This document shows positions 17,202 to 26,123 of a stretch of DNA of 64,000 nt, piece after piece. A model generated the notes under the pieces. The model ran no database searches. It had not been told where the DNA came from and saw nothing but the letters and a program-made list of their open reading frames with translations. Source of the stretch: Verrucomicrobiia bacterium DG1235 (GTDB lineage: Bacteria > Verrucomicrobiota > Verrucomicrobiia > Opitutales > Opitutaceae); the NCBI GenBank assembly GCA_000155695.1, contig DS990592.1, forward strand, positions 4,660,060 to 4,724,059. Direction: 5' to 3'. A program made the translations under genes and the position numbers. Every line of letters begins with the position of its first letter. Positions within the stretch are counted from its first letter, which is position 1.

Positions 17202-18779
17202 ATGGGAAATCAATTTAAGGAAATTTGGCAATCTCTGGGAGCGAACCAGCGGATCTCGCTGATTCTCGCCTCAGGACTCGTGGTTCTCGCCATGATCGGC
17301 ATGATGATCTGGGCTGCTCAGCCCGACATGCAGCTTCTTTACGGAAAGCTATCTGCGGAAGAAGCGGGCAAGATCGTCGCGAAGCTAGAGCAAAAGGGTG
17401 TGGCTTTCGAAACGGGATCCGGCGGTAATTCGATTTACGTAGAGGCTTCGCAGGTTCACCGCATTCGCATGGAGCTCGCCACAGAGGGAATTCCGGCTGG
17501 TGGCAGCGGACCGGGCTTCGAGCTTTTTGACGAAGGAAGCTTTGGCATCAGCGATTTCGTGCAGCGTACCAATTTTCTCCGAGCGGTACAGGGGGAGCTG
17601 GCTCGTACGATTTCTCAGTTTGATGGAGTTGAATCCGCTCGCGTGATGGTGGTGATGCCGGAGAACCGTCTCCTCGCTTCTCGTGAAGGCCAGGATCGTC
17701 CGACGGCCTCTGTCTTCGTTGACGGCGGAGGGCTTTCTACGGGGACTGTTAATTCTATCCGTCACCTCGTGGCCAACGCGATCCAGCGACTCAGCATCAA
17801 TGATGTTGTGGTTGTCGATAGTATGGGAACTGTATTGAGCGAGGAACTACGCAGCGACGGTATTGGCAGTGGCATCAGTAATGATGTGATCAAATACCGC
17901 AAATCGCTCGAAAATTATTTTACTGGTAAAGTTCAGTCGATGCTTGATCGAGTTCTAGGGCCGAACCAATCGGAAGTCCGAGTCGCGGTAGATATCGAAA
18001 CCGCATCTGTGCAGACCACTGAAAAAACTTTTGATCCTGAAAGCCAAGTAGCTCGCTCCACCGTTTCTGACGAGGATTCGCAAGTTGAGCGCGAAACCAG
18101 TGGCGAGGGAGCAGGGGCGACGGGCGTGAGCTCGAACACTCCGGCAGCGGGCGGAGCAGGGCAGACAGCTTTTTCTACGCTCAAGGAACGTGAGGATAAG
18201 AACAAGACCCGCACCGAGAATTTCGAAATCAATGAGCGCATCGTAAGCAGCGTGCAAAATCCAGGCTCGATCAAACGCCTAACCGCTTCGCTTCTCGTGG
18301 CTAAGCGGATGGAGGACGTTCGCGGGCAAATGAATTTTGTAGATCGCACGCCCGAGCAGCTTGAAGAGTTGAGCGACATCGTGGTGACGGCGCTTGGCAT
18401 TCAGCTAGCCCCAGGGCAAACGGCGGCGGATTTCGTAACGGTCAAGGAAATGGCGTTCGCGGTGGACCCCTTTGAGAATCACGGCGAGCTGCTGAAGGAG
18501 GACGCTACGATCCAGCGTTACATCGAGCTCGGTAAGAACGGAATTGGCGCAGTGCTAGGCATTGGCGTGATCATCTTCTTCATGCAGATGCTCAAGCGCT
18601 ACAAGCCTGAGAAAATGTCCATCGAGGTGCTTCAGCCAGACCAAATGCTCCAGACTCGCAAGATGGAGGACACCAGTGTGGTGACTCCGGAGATGCTCAA
18701 TGAATTAATACGCCAGAAGCCGGCAAATATCGGCGTGTCTCTGCGCGATTGGATAGGTGACGAAGTTTCTAAGAAATAG
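17202..18779 (+). CDS. fliF: FliF, flagellar MS ring protein
   Basis: 525 residues. Forms the inner-membrane MS ring that carries the C ring and export gate. Two membrane helices are visible (about 20-42, RISLILASGLVVLAMIGMMIWA; about 447-465, IGAVLGIGVIIFFMQML). Between them lie the YscJ-like ring-building domains (LLYGKLSAEEAGKIVAKLEQKG; GIPAGGSGPGFELFDEGSFG; ARVMVVMPENRLL) and a Gly/Ala/Thr-rich loop near 305-325. The cytoplasmic C-terminus VVTPEMLNELIRQKPANIG and SLRDWIGDE is the FliG-binding tail. fliG follows after two bases. Confidence 0.97.
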   Translation: MGNQFKEIWQSLGANQRISLILASGLVVLAMIGMMIWAAQPDMQLLYGKLSAEEAGKIVAKLEQKGVAFETGSGGNSIYVEASQVHRIRMELATEGIPAGGSGPGFELFDEGSFGISDFVQRTNFLRAVQGELARTISQFDGVESARVMVVMPENRLLASREGQDRPTASVFVDGGGLSTGTVNSIRHLVANAIQRLSINDVVVVDSMGTVLSEELRSDGIGSGISNDVIKYRKSLENYFTGKVQSMLDRVLGPNQSEVRVAVDIETASVQTTEKTFDPESQVARSTVSDEDSQVERETSGEGAGATGVSSNTPAAGGAGQTAFSTLKEREDKNKTRTENFEINERIVSSVQNPGSIKRLTASLLVAKRMEDVRGQMNFVDRTPEQLEELSDIVVTALGIQLAPGQTAADFVTVKEMAFAVDPFENHGELLKEDATIQRYIELGKNGIGAVLGIGVIIFFMQMLKRYKPEKMSIEVLQPDQMLQTRKMEDTSVVTPEMLNELIRQKPANIGVSLRDWIGDEVSKK

Positions 18780-18781
18780 CC

Positions 18782-19789
18782 ATGCCTGCCGATTATAAAA
18801 ACCTTTCGCGCGTGCAGCGCCTCGCCACCTTTCTGGTGGTGATTGGTCCTGAAGCCGCGGCTCACGTTCTCAAGGAATTTGATGACGAAGCCATTGAGGT
18901 TATCTGTAAGGAGATGACCAATATCGCCTCGATCGAGGAGGATATGCAGAAGGCGGCAGTCGAGGAATTCTCCAGCTTCATTCTGTCTAGCTACGGGTCT
19001 TTGCTCGGTGGACCGCTTTATACGCGCCGCGCTCTCGAGATCGCAAAGGGAGACTTTAAGGCTACGAGCATTCTCGAGCGTATCGCCCCGACGAGTAATT
19101 CCGCGGAGGTGATCAAGGAAATCGAGCAGATGGAGCCGCGCCAGATTTTCAACATGATCAAGACCGAGCAGGCACAGACCATCGCTTTCGTGCTCTCGTA
19201 TCTCGAGCGAGACAAGGCCGGTCCGATTCTTGGCATGTTTAATCACGAGGTTCGCGAGGAAGTAATCGAGCGTCTCGGCATCATGGAGCCGACCTCGCTC
19301 GAGCTGATCAACAAGGTCGCGAACTCGCTCTCTAAGAATTTGGATACAAAGCAGAAAACGACGCTCAACAAGAGCGGCGGCATTCGCATGGTGGCGGATC
19401 TCCTCAACACGTTGGAGAAGGAAGACAGCAAGGCTCTTCTCGCCAACATCGAGGAGCGCAATCCTGCTCTCGGCGCGGAGATCCGCAAGAAGATGTTCAG
19501 CTTCGAAGATCTGTCCCGCCTCGAGTTGCCGGACTTGCAGCGCATCATGCGCGAAGTGGATTCGGGCGATCTTATCGTGGCCCTCAAGTCCGCGACCGAT
19601 GCCCTGCGGGAAGCGGTTATGTCGGCGGTCTCGAAGCGCGCTGCGGAAACCTTGAAGGAAGAGCTCGAAATGATGGGTCCGGTCAAGCTGACCGAAGTCG
19701 AAGCAGCTCAGGAACGCGTGATCCAAGTGGTGCGCAGACTCGAAGAACAGGAGGAGATCAGTCTCGATGGTGGCGGCCAAACAGTCTAA
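18782..19789 (+). CDS. fliG: FliG, flagellar motor switch protein
   Basis: 335 residues, full family length. Rotor protein that binds FliF (N domain), FliM (middle, EHPQ-like site) and the stator (C domain). Seen: VQRLATFLVVIGPEAAAHVL at the start, PRQIFNMIKTEQAQTIAFVLS, the middle ARM region, and the C-terminal charged helix around LSRLELPDLQRIMREVDSGD with Arg/Asp/Glu residues that touch MotA. Overlaps fliH by 23 bp, implying coupled translation. Confidence 0.97.
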   Translation: MPADYKNLSRVQRLATFLVVIGPEAAAHVLKEFDDEAIEVICKEMTNIASIEEDMQKAAVEEFSSFILSSYGSLLGGPLYTRRALEIAKGDFKATSILERIAPTSNSAEVIKEIEQMEPRQIFNMIKTEQAQTIAFVLSYLERDKAGPILGMFNHEVREEVIERLGIMEPTSLELINKVANSLSKNLDTKQKTTLNKSGGIRMVADLLNTLEKEDSKALLANIEERNPALGAEIRKKMFSFEDLSRLELPDLQRIMREVDSGDLIVALKSATDALREAVMSAVSKRAAETLKEELEMMGPVKLTEVEAAQERVIQVVRRLEEQEEISLDGGGQTV

Positions 19790-20363
19790 GCGGAATCAGC
19801 TGGTTCTCGAGCATCGTCTCGTATCCCTCGACATCGCCTATGATGGAGCGTCGCGCGTGGGCAGTTCCGCTCATAAGGCGGAGGTCGATGCGTCCTACAA
19901 GTCTGGATACGAGGATGCGAGCTCTCAATACAATCAGCAGATTCTCGATTTCCGTTCTGAAATCAACGACTTGCGCGAGGGTACCTTTTCCCAACTCGAG
20001 AGTAAATTCGGCAACCTCGTTTCGGAGGCCCGCGAAGCTCTTATGACTTTGACCTATGAGTGCGTTACGCAAACGCTTGGCGGCTTCGAAATGCAGGCGG
20101 AAGCGGTCGAAAAGATCGTGGAATCAGTCGTGAAAGAAGCCGGTCTGGACGACGAGCGTATGGAAGTTCGGCTACATTCCGCTGACATAGCTTTGCTCGA
20201 GGACATTGATTCCGACCTACGGAGCAAGCACCCGGGTCTTGAATTCGTAAGCGACGATTTGTTGCGTCGTGGAGATTGCATCCTTGCGAGTCGTTTCGGA
20301 AAAATCGACGGAACGATTGATAACAAACTTTCAAAGCTTCGGGAGAGCATACGCCCATCATGA
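19767..20363 (+). CDS. fliH: FliH, export ATPase regulator
   Basis: 198 residues. FliH binds and restrains the FliI ATPase and links it to the C ring. The N-terminal third is poorly conserved; a long helix follows (KSGYEDASSQYNQQILDFRSEINDL), then the V-ATPase subunit E-like C-terminal domain (VTQTLGGFEMQAEAVEKIVESVV, VRLHSADIALLED, LRRGDCILASRFGKIDGTIDNKL). Starts inside fliG and ends in a 4-base ATGA overlap with fliI. Confidence 0.9.
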   Translation: MVAAKQSKRNQLVLEHRLVSLDIAYDGASRVGSSAHKAEVDASYKSGYEDASSQYNQQILDFRSEINDLREGTFSQLESKFGNLVSEAREALMTLTYECVTQTLGGFEMQAEAVEKIVESVVKEAGLDDERMEVRLHSADIALLEDIDSDLRSKHPGLEFVSDDLLRRGDCILASRFGKIDGTIDNKLSKLRESIRPS

Positions 20364-21682
20364 ACCGCATGCTTCCAGATTGGGCATCCGATATCGGAAT
20401 GCGTGTTGGGGCTTTGGATACGCTTAGCCATCTTGGTAAGGTCGCTCAGGTAACCGGTTTGATTATCGAGTCGGAGGGCCCGCAGGCCAGCCTTGGGGAA
20501 GTCTGCGAGATCAGCTCGCCAGGCACTTCCGTCAAGGTGTTCGCCGAAGTTGTCGGTTTTCGCGAGCAACGCATTTTGCTAATGCCCCTGGGCGATGTCG
20601 CTGGCGTGCACCCCGGTTGCGACGTGAAGCTCAGTTCCGGTTTCAATAAGATTCCTTCCGGCAATGAAGTATTAGGGCGCGTCGTTGATGGAATGGGTCG
20701 GCCTATCGATGGCATTGGTCCGATGCATTATCAGGATCCGGGCTCGATGACGGGCAAGGTTCCAAATCCACTTTTGCGTAAGAGAATCACCGTGCCGTTC
20801 AACACGGGCGTGAAGGCGATCGATCTTTTTTCTCCGGTTGGGGAAGGACAACGTATGGGCGTCTTCGCCGGATCTGGCGTGGGTAAGTCGACGCTGCTCG
20901 GCATGCTCGCTCGCGGTTCGAATGCGGATGTAAACGTGATTGCTCTCGTGGGGGAAAGAGGGCGCGAGCTTCGGGAATTCATCGAGAAGGACCTCGGTCC
21001 GGAAGGCATGGCTCGCACCGTAGTGGTGGTGGCAACTTCTGACCAGTCTGCTCCGATGCGTTTGCGGGCGGCCAATATGGCTACTAGCATCGCGGAGAAT
21101 TTCAGAGACTCTGGAAAGCGGGTTCTCTTCCTCATGGATTCTGTGACGCGTTTTGCCATGGCCCAGCGTGAAATCGGACTTGCCGTGGGAGAGCCTCCTG
21201 CCAGTCGCGGCTACACGCCATCTGTCTTTTCGACCTTGCCTCGTCTGCTCGAGCGTTCGGGTAATTCGGATAAGGGCACGATCACAGCGTTTTACACGGT
21301 GTTGGTGGAAGGGGATGACTTGAACGAGCCGATCGCCGATGCGGTGCGTGGTATTCTCGACGGGCACATAGTGCTTTCTCGTCAGCTAGCTACCGCAAAT
21401 CATTTTCCAGCCATCGATGTTCTTGAGAGCATCAGTCGACTGCGTAACGATATTTCAACCGAGGAGGAGCTCGCGACGGCGGGGCTCGCTCGCGACTATT
21501 TGGCCTTGTATCGAAAAAACGAGGACATCGTGAACCTGGGCGCTTATGTTCGTGGGGCGAATCAGAAAATCGACGCCGCCATCATCGCGAACGAGCGCGT
21601 CATGAACTACTTGAAACAGAGCTATACCGAGTGCGTTCCGCGCGAGGAATGCTATCAAAAACTTGCTGAACTTATCAGATGA
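20360..21682 (+). CDS. fliI: FliI, flagellar export ATPase
   Basis: 440 residues, F1-beta-like ATPase that feeds substrates to the export gate. Walker A GSGVGKST near 171-178, GERGRELREF near 200, Walker B VLFLMDSVTRFAMAQREI near 254 and the family motif EPPASRGYTPSVFSTLPRLLERSG. N-terminal beta-barrel present. ATGA overlaps join it to fliH before and fliJ after. Confidence 0.97.
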   Translation: MNRMLPDWASDIGMRVGALDTLSHLGKVAQVTGLIIESEGPQASLGEVCEISSPGTSVKVFAEVVGFREQRILLMPLGDVAGVHPGCDVKLSSGFNKIPSGNEVLGRVVDGMGRPIDGIGPMHYQDPGSMTGKVPNPLLRKRITVPFNTGVKAIDLFSPVGEGQRMGVFAGSGVGKSTLLGMLARGSNADVNVIALVGERGRELREFIEKDLGPEGMARTVVVVATSDQSAPMRLRAANMATSIAENFRDSGKRVLFLMDSVTRFAMAQREIGLAVGEPPASRGYTPSVFSTLPRLLERSGNSDKGTITAFYTVLVEGDDLNEPIADAVRGILDGHIVLSRQLATANHFPAIDVLESISRLRNDISTEEELATAGLARDYLALYRKNEDIVNLGAYVRGANQKIDAAIIANERVMNYLKQSYTECVPREECYQKLAELIR

Positions 21683-22119
21683 AAAAATTTAGCTTCAGCC
21701 TAGAGTCCCTCTTAACACTCCGAGACTGGGAGGAGCAGAACGCCCGAATGGCATTGACGGAAGTCAATAACCAGATCGAGGGCATCAAGCAGCAGATCGA
21801 TAATTTGGAAGCGTCTGTTGCGGGTACATATAGCTCTTGGGATGGCGAAAGCGGTCGTCGGTTTTCGCCGATGGATCGAGTCGGACTGGCTGCGCAGGTA
21901 GCGGATTTACAGCGCCAGACAGAGCAAGCGCGCCAGGCGATGCAAGGCGCCGAAAACCGTCGCGCGAAGGCGATGCAGTCCCTGCAGAATGCCTCGCGTA
22001 ATCGAAAAGTGGTTACGAACCTTAAAGAGAAGCGGCTTCAAGCGTACAACGCGGAGCTTTTGAAGCAGGAAGCAAATGAAATTGAAGATATATTCAATGG
22101 GCGGAGGAGCGCTCGCTAG
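21679..22119 (+). CDS. fliJ: FliJ, flagellar export chaperone / ATPase stalk
   Basis: 146 residues, an all-helical coiled coil: MKKFSFSLESLLTLRDWEEQNA at the start is typical of FliJ, then two long antiparallel helices rich in Gln, Glu, Arg. FliJ sits in the FliI ring like the gamma subunit of F1 and contacts FlhA. Overlaps fliI by four bases. Confidence 0.88.
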   Translation: MKKFSFSLESLLTLRDWEEQNARMALTEVNNQIEGIKQQIDNLEASVAGTYSSWDGESGRRFSPMDRVGLAAQVADLQRQTEQARQAMQGAENRRAKAMQSLQNASRNRKVVTNLKEKRLQAYNAELLKQEANEIEDIFNGRRSAR

Positions 22120-22124
22120 TAGCT

Positions 22125-22745
22125 ATGCAGATGTTATCTAAACCTTTGGTCATCGCCCTCATCGCTCTCTTGTTGATGTTGGGAACTCAGTTTGTCGCAC
22201 TGAAGCTCTACTGGTCGGAACTTTTTCCAGAGCCGAGCGCGCAAGCTCTCGTCGTCCAGCGCGAGGAGCCCGAGCCCTTTCAGTGGGGCTTTGCCTCAGA
22301 CTATATCAATCAGCTCGAATCGGAATTGCACAGCCGGATAGCCGCCTTGGACGCACGAGAGGAAGAGCTGGCTGCCTATGAGGCTCGTCTAGGGGCGGAT
22401 CGCGCTGAGATCGAGGAAATCAAGACTCAGGTCGAGCTGATGCGCGAGCATTTGCTGGAAGGCGTGGTTAAGCTCGAATCGGATGAAACTGAAAACCTCA
22501 AGCGCCTTGCGAAGACTTATGCGACGCTAACGCCAGACGCTACGGTCAATATTTTTCGCGAGCTCGAGGATGCGACTGTCGTTAAGATTCTGTTTTTCAT
22601 GAAGGCAGATACCGTGGGAGCTATTCTTCAAGAAATGGCGACTGCGAATGGCGGCGTAGCGGAGCAAGTGCGTCGAGCTGCTAAGATCTCGGACATGCTC
22701 AGACTTTTTACGGACAATACAAAAGATAATCTCCAACAAACTTAA
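22125..22745 (+). CDS. MotE-like protein with MgtE N-terminal-type domain
   Basis: 206 residues. One N-terminal membrane helix (about 7-27, VIALIALLLMLGTQFVALKLYW), a coiled coil (about 60-115) and a C-terminal helical repeat region LAKTYATLTPDATVNIFREL followed by VVKILFFMKADTVGAILQEM that matches the MgtE-N/MotE (COG3334) pattern. In other bacteria such proteins sit between fliJ and fliK and act as chaperones or stator partners in the periplasm. Here it has exactly that place, five bases after fliJ and two bases before fliK. Confidence 0.78.
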   Translation: MQMLSKPLVIALIALLLMLGTQFVALKLYWSELFPEPSAQALVVQREEPEPFQWGFASDYINQLESELHSRIAALDAREEELAAYEARLGADRAEIEEIKTQVELMREHLLEGVVKLESDETENLKRLAKTYATLTPDATVNIFRELEDATVVKILFFMKADTVGAILQEMATANGGVAEQVRRAAKISDMLRLFTDNTKDNLQQT

Positions 22746-22747
22746 TC

Positions 22748-25114
22748 ATGCCAATAGAGCCCACCAGCGTATCGAATTCACCGGTACGCGAAGTTGAAAA
22801 GTCGTCGTCGAACACTAGTTCATGGACGGCGATGCAAGGAAGCTCTACCGGAGGCAAGGATCGCCCCCTCGACAGCATTTGGGAGAAAGCCATCAACGGC
22901 GCCCAAAAGCTTTTTGGCTTGGATTCCTCCAAGCCCACGACGCCCGACGAAACGAGCGAGACGGATGATCACGCGGAAGAGCGCGCGCCGAAGGGTAACA
23001 GTGCCGTATTTGATACGGTGCCTGGTTTTGGCAGCCGCGGCTTCGGCCGTTTCGGAGCTTCAGCCTTTGGAGGCAACACTTTTGGTTCAGTTGCCACGTC
23101 GCGGTCTGTGCCGGACAGCCAGACTAGCCATTACGACCAGAGCTCAGCTAGCTTCACGGAGAAGGCTGAGTATGTCGCGAAGGAGCGTGCTCCTGTTGAA
23201 GCGAATCCTCGCGAAAACCAGACCGTAGCGAAGGAAAAAATCGTGTCGGAAGATCCGCTCGATGAAGAGAAGACCGTCGAGGAGAAACCGGTTTCGAAAC
23301 CTGCTGCGAGAGCAGCGCAGAAGGGCGTGGCCACTCAAGCCCAGGTGCCGGTGCCAGTATCGGCAATTACAAGCGCGGAGTCGATTACAGCTGCTGCCCA
23401 ACCGGCCACTCCGATAGTACCAACAGCAAGCTCCCAGCAGCTTAGTAGTGAGACGGAGAGCTCGAAGCCGCTTACCGGAAATTCGCAATCAATTCAAACT
23501 GTGCCACCTGTAGCCTCCAGTGATCAGAAAGTGAATACGACGGTGGCAAATGGAAGTGAAGCGACCAAGCAGTCGAACGTGCCAACTCAAGGGGGCGCCA
23601 ACGCGGCGACGAACCCCAACGTTCAGCCAGCTGCTCAAGCAACTAATGTGAAGGGGGCTGCTCATGCGAATGGTTCTCAGGCTGATAAAACCAATGCAGG
23701 ACAAGCGAACCAGGTTGCTGTACCGAATCAAAGTATCGCAAAATCTGATACGCCAGTAGCGACCACTCAAAGTGGTATCCAATCGAAGGCTGAGGGCGAA
23801 ACAGCTGTACGCGAGAACGGTAGTTCGAAGGAAACTCTAGGGTTTGATGTAGCGAAAGCGAAGGAGGCGGTTTCGGAGGGACTCGCTCGTGCGTCGACAG
23901 CAAGCAAGCCTGCAGCTAGCCCGGTCAATCAATCGAGCGTCAATCCGTCGCCAGTCCAGCAATCGATGACAGCTGAAAACCGCGAAGGCGTAGCAAAGCC
24001 ACTCGCAGGAGAAGCGTCCACCGCGAGGACCTCGGAAATGCCCGGCGGGGAAGCTAAGGACTTAAGCTCGGGTGAAGTCGCCAAGCGCGAGCCTATTACC
24101 TCAGCTCAATCGCGAGCTGCTGCGGTCAAAACAGCAACGGCAGATTCGAGCGCGATCGCCCGCGCCAATTCCGCTGGGTTAGAGAATGCGTCGTCGGATG
24201 CCAAAGGCGCGTCGAATCAAGTTTCCAATAGCGCTGCTGCGACTCAGTCCGCTCGCGAGTCAGCATCCGGTGTCGCCGCTCGTATTCAAACTCCAGTGAC
24301 ACAAGGCAAGGGTCAGAATACCGGTCAGGCAACTGGAACTCAGACCGGATTGAGCGGAGTTACCGCAGGTCAGGGCTTAGCCTCCAACGCGATGGCTCGC
24401 GGAGCTCAGCAAGGCGGAGCTCAGAATCAGGACAGTGGAGACCCTGCTTCAAGCAAGGATTTTTCAGCCGCCTTAAAGCAAACGACTGGAGCGAAGGGAG
24501 CTGAGAAACCCTCCGCAGATGGGGCGCAGTCCTTTGATGCGAAAGTTGATGCGGCGACGTCTAATCGCCGATCGGAAGCCGCTAGCAAGGCTCGACAGAC
24601 CTCTTACGTGAGCAAGACCGCCGATGAGGTAAAGGAAGTCGTCGCGACATTGACAAAGAGTATTGATCGTTTGGTGACAAACAAGGCGGGCGCCATGAAT
24701 TTGAAGATTAACTTCGAAGGAGGGGGCAGCTTGAGCCTCCGCGTTTCAATGGATGGAGGACAAGTTTCCACCTCGATGCAGACGGATGTGGTCGGACTCG
24801 AAGGAGCGATCAAGGCGAATTGGACCGAATTGGCTAGTGACTGGAATCAAAAAGGGGTGAAGCTGAATACGCCTCAATTCCAGAATTCGGAGACAGCGAA
24901 AGGGTCATTTGACGATTTGAACGAGTTTGCCTCTAAGCAGGACCGCCAGGCAGACGCCAGAAATGGCGAGGGACGCGGTCAGAGCTCGAACGGAAGATCT
25001 GCCACAAGCAGAGGCTTCTCGAATGGTTCGCCCGATGGTGTGGAAGCCGAGACGGTTTCTTCGAATTCCAGCGACGAGGTCGTCTCCGACAAGGAGCTTA
25101 AGACTTACGCCTAA
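22748..25114 (+). CDS. fliK: FliK, hook-length control protein
   Basis: 788 residues, long for FliK. The first 620 residues are low-complexity (Ala, Ser, Thr, Gln, Asn, Lys, Gly), as expected of the secreted molecular ruler. The folded Flg_hook-type C-terminal domain (about 622-720) includes EVVATLTKSIDRL, AMNLKINFEGGGSLSLRVSM and ALKANW-like helix EGAIKANWTELASDWNQKGV; it would switch FlhB from hook to filament substrates. A Ser/Gly-rich tail follows. The ruler length suggests a long hook, but that is inference. Last gene before a hairpin terminator. Confidence 0.85.
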   Translation: MPIEPTSVSNSPVREVEKSSSNTSSWTAMQGSSTGGKDRPLDSIWEKAINGAQKLFGLDSSKPTTPDETSETDDHAEERAPKGNSAVFDTVPGFGSRGFGRFGASAFGGNTFGSVATSRSVPDSQTSHYDQSSASFTEKAEYVAKERAPVEANPRENQTVAKEKIVSEDPLDEEKTVEEKPVSKPAARAAQKGVATQAQVPVPVSAITSAESITAAAQPATPIVPTASSQQLSSETESSKPLTGNSQSIQTVPPVASSDQKVNTTVANGSEATKQSNVPTQGGANAATNPNVQPAAQATNVKGAAHANGSQADKTNAGQANQVAVPNQSIAKSDTPVATTQSGIQSKAEGETAVRENGSSKETLGFDVAKAKEAVSEGLARASTASKPAASPVNQSSVNPSPVQQSMTAENREGVAKPLAGEASTARTSEMPGGEAKDLSSGEVAKREPITSAQSRAAAVKTATADSSAIARANSAGLENASSDAKGASNQVSNSAAATQSARESASGVAARIQTPVTQGKGQNTGQATGTQTGLSGVTAGQGLASNAMARGAQQGGAQNQDSGDPASSKDFSAALKQTTGAKGAEKPSADGAQSFDAKVDAATSNRRSEAASKARQTSYVSKTADEVKEVVATLTKSIDRLVTNKAGAMNLKINFEGGGSLSLRVSMDGGQVSTSMQTDVVGLEGAIKANWTELASDWNQKGVKLNTPQFQNSETAKGSFDDLNEFASKQDRQADARNGEGRGQSSNGRSATSRGFSNGSPDGVEAETVSSNSSDEVVSDKELKTYA

Positions 25115-25157
25115 AGAGAGAATATTTTCGAACACGCGTACATTGTTCGAGACTGGA

Positions 25158-25194
25158 ACGGGGACCCTGCATGGGGTCTCCGTTTCTTCGTTTT
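25158..25194 (+). terminator. Rho-independent terminator after fliK
   Basis: ACGGGGACCC (25158-25167) pairs with GGGGTCTCCGT (25173-25183) with one G-T wobble and a TGCA-type loop, followed by TTTCTTCGTTTT. It closes the flgB-fliK transcript before the flgD promoter. Confidence 0.75.
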
Positions 25195-25359
25195 AGGGTA
25201 GGGAGTAACGGGTCAGCAGCTTCGAGTATTTGGTTGCGGGTGAACCTTTGCCTCCCCGAGCTCGGCACATCTTGCCCAGTGATGCGGGGAAGGAAGCTTT
25301 GAATAAAAATGAATTTTTAAGTAGATGGTTATCAATGTTTTAAGTTTATTATTCTAGGT

Positions 25360-25377
25360 TTGGCATCGCTGTTGCTT
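25360..25377 (+). promoter_or_regulatory. Sigma-54 promoter of flgD operon
   Basis: TTGGCATCGCTGTTGCTT: GG at 25362-25363 and GC at 25374-25375 with ten bases between, TTGGCA and TTGC boxes intact. Expected start near 25387, 54 bases before the flgD ATG. Confidence 0.85.
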
Positions 25378-25440
25378 AGAGAGGGGTAGTCAGAAACGTA
25401 CGCGAACAACAAGAACCTCCATACCGACCAAACTCTCACT

Positions 25441-26058
25441 ATGCCAACTGATGCAATAGGCAGCACGACTCAAACCCTCGAAAATGTGACGACCACAAAT
25501 TCGGCGTCTTCGGGGCAGGATAGAATCGAGCAAAAGGCCCTCGGCCAGGATGAATTCTTTAAGCTACTTACGACTCAGCTCGCTTCGCAGGATCCTCTCG
25601 AACCAATGGAGGACACCGCATTTATCGCCCAAATGGCGAGTTTCAGTGAGCTGGAGATGACGTCTAATCTGACCAAGAGTTTCGATAACTTTAACAGCAC
25701 CCAACAATTCGCTTCCGCTCACGGTTATATAGGGAAGACAGTAAGTCTCTCGAGTGGCGAAGTGGGAGAAGTGACATCTGTAGAGCGCCAGAATGGGCAG
25801 ACGCTTGTATTCCTTGATGGAAGCAACACGGATGGACGCGATATCGGTACGATATACAGAGTGGAGTCGACCGATAGCCCGGCGATCAGCTCCTCCCGGC
25901 AAGTAGCGAATACGACAGATGAATCCGAGACGACTGAGGAAGTAGAAGAGCAAAGCTCCAGCGCGGTCGCGAAACAGTCTGTCGGATCACAATCAACCGA
26001 TGGAAGCGCTGAAGACGGCGATTCGGAAGGTATCGACGCTCCGGCTCGCAGGACCTAG
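25441..26058 (+). CDS. flgD: FlgD, hook cap protein
   Basis: 205 residues. Scaffold that caps the growing hook. The conserved N-terminal segment is complete: LGQDEFFKLLTTQLASQDPLEPMEDTAFIAQ and MASFSELEMTSNL. A small beta region follows (GYIGKTVSLSSGEVGEVTSVE, TIYRVES), then a Ser/Glu-rich tail of about 50 residues in place of the Tudor/Ig-like repeats of longer FlgD proteins. First gene behind the second sigma-54 promoter. Confidence 0.92.
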   Translation: MPTDAIGSTTQTLENVTTTNSASSGQDRIEQKALGQDEFFKLLTTQLASQDPLEPMEDTAFIAQMASFSELEMTSNLTKSFDNFNSTQQFASAHGYIGKTVSLSSGEVGEVTSVERQNGQTLVFLDGSNTDGRDIGTIYRVESTDSPAISSSRQVANTTDESETTEEVEEQSSSAVAKQSVGSQSTDGSAEDGDSEGIDAPARRT

Positions 26059-26123
26059 TTCGCAGATCCATTTCCTTTATAGTAATTTCCAACCAAAAAC
26101 CTTTTATAAAATACTAAATCATC

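Larger units (their letters stand above)
25115..25440 (+). other. 326-bp gap between fliK and flgD
   Basis: Contains a terminator hairpin near 25158-25194 and a sigma-54 promoter at 25360-25377. The part between (25195-25350) is unremarkable; its end is AT-rich. No coding sequence is supported here. Confidence 0.7.

Noticed and set aside
25160-25200. Possible small ORF overlapping the fliK terminator
   Set aside because: Explained by the hairpin and T run.
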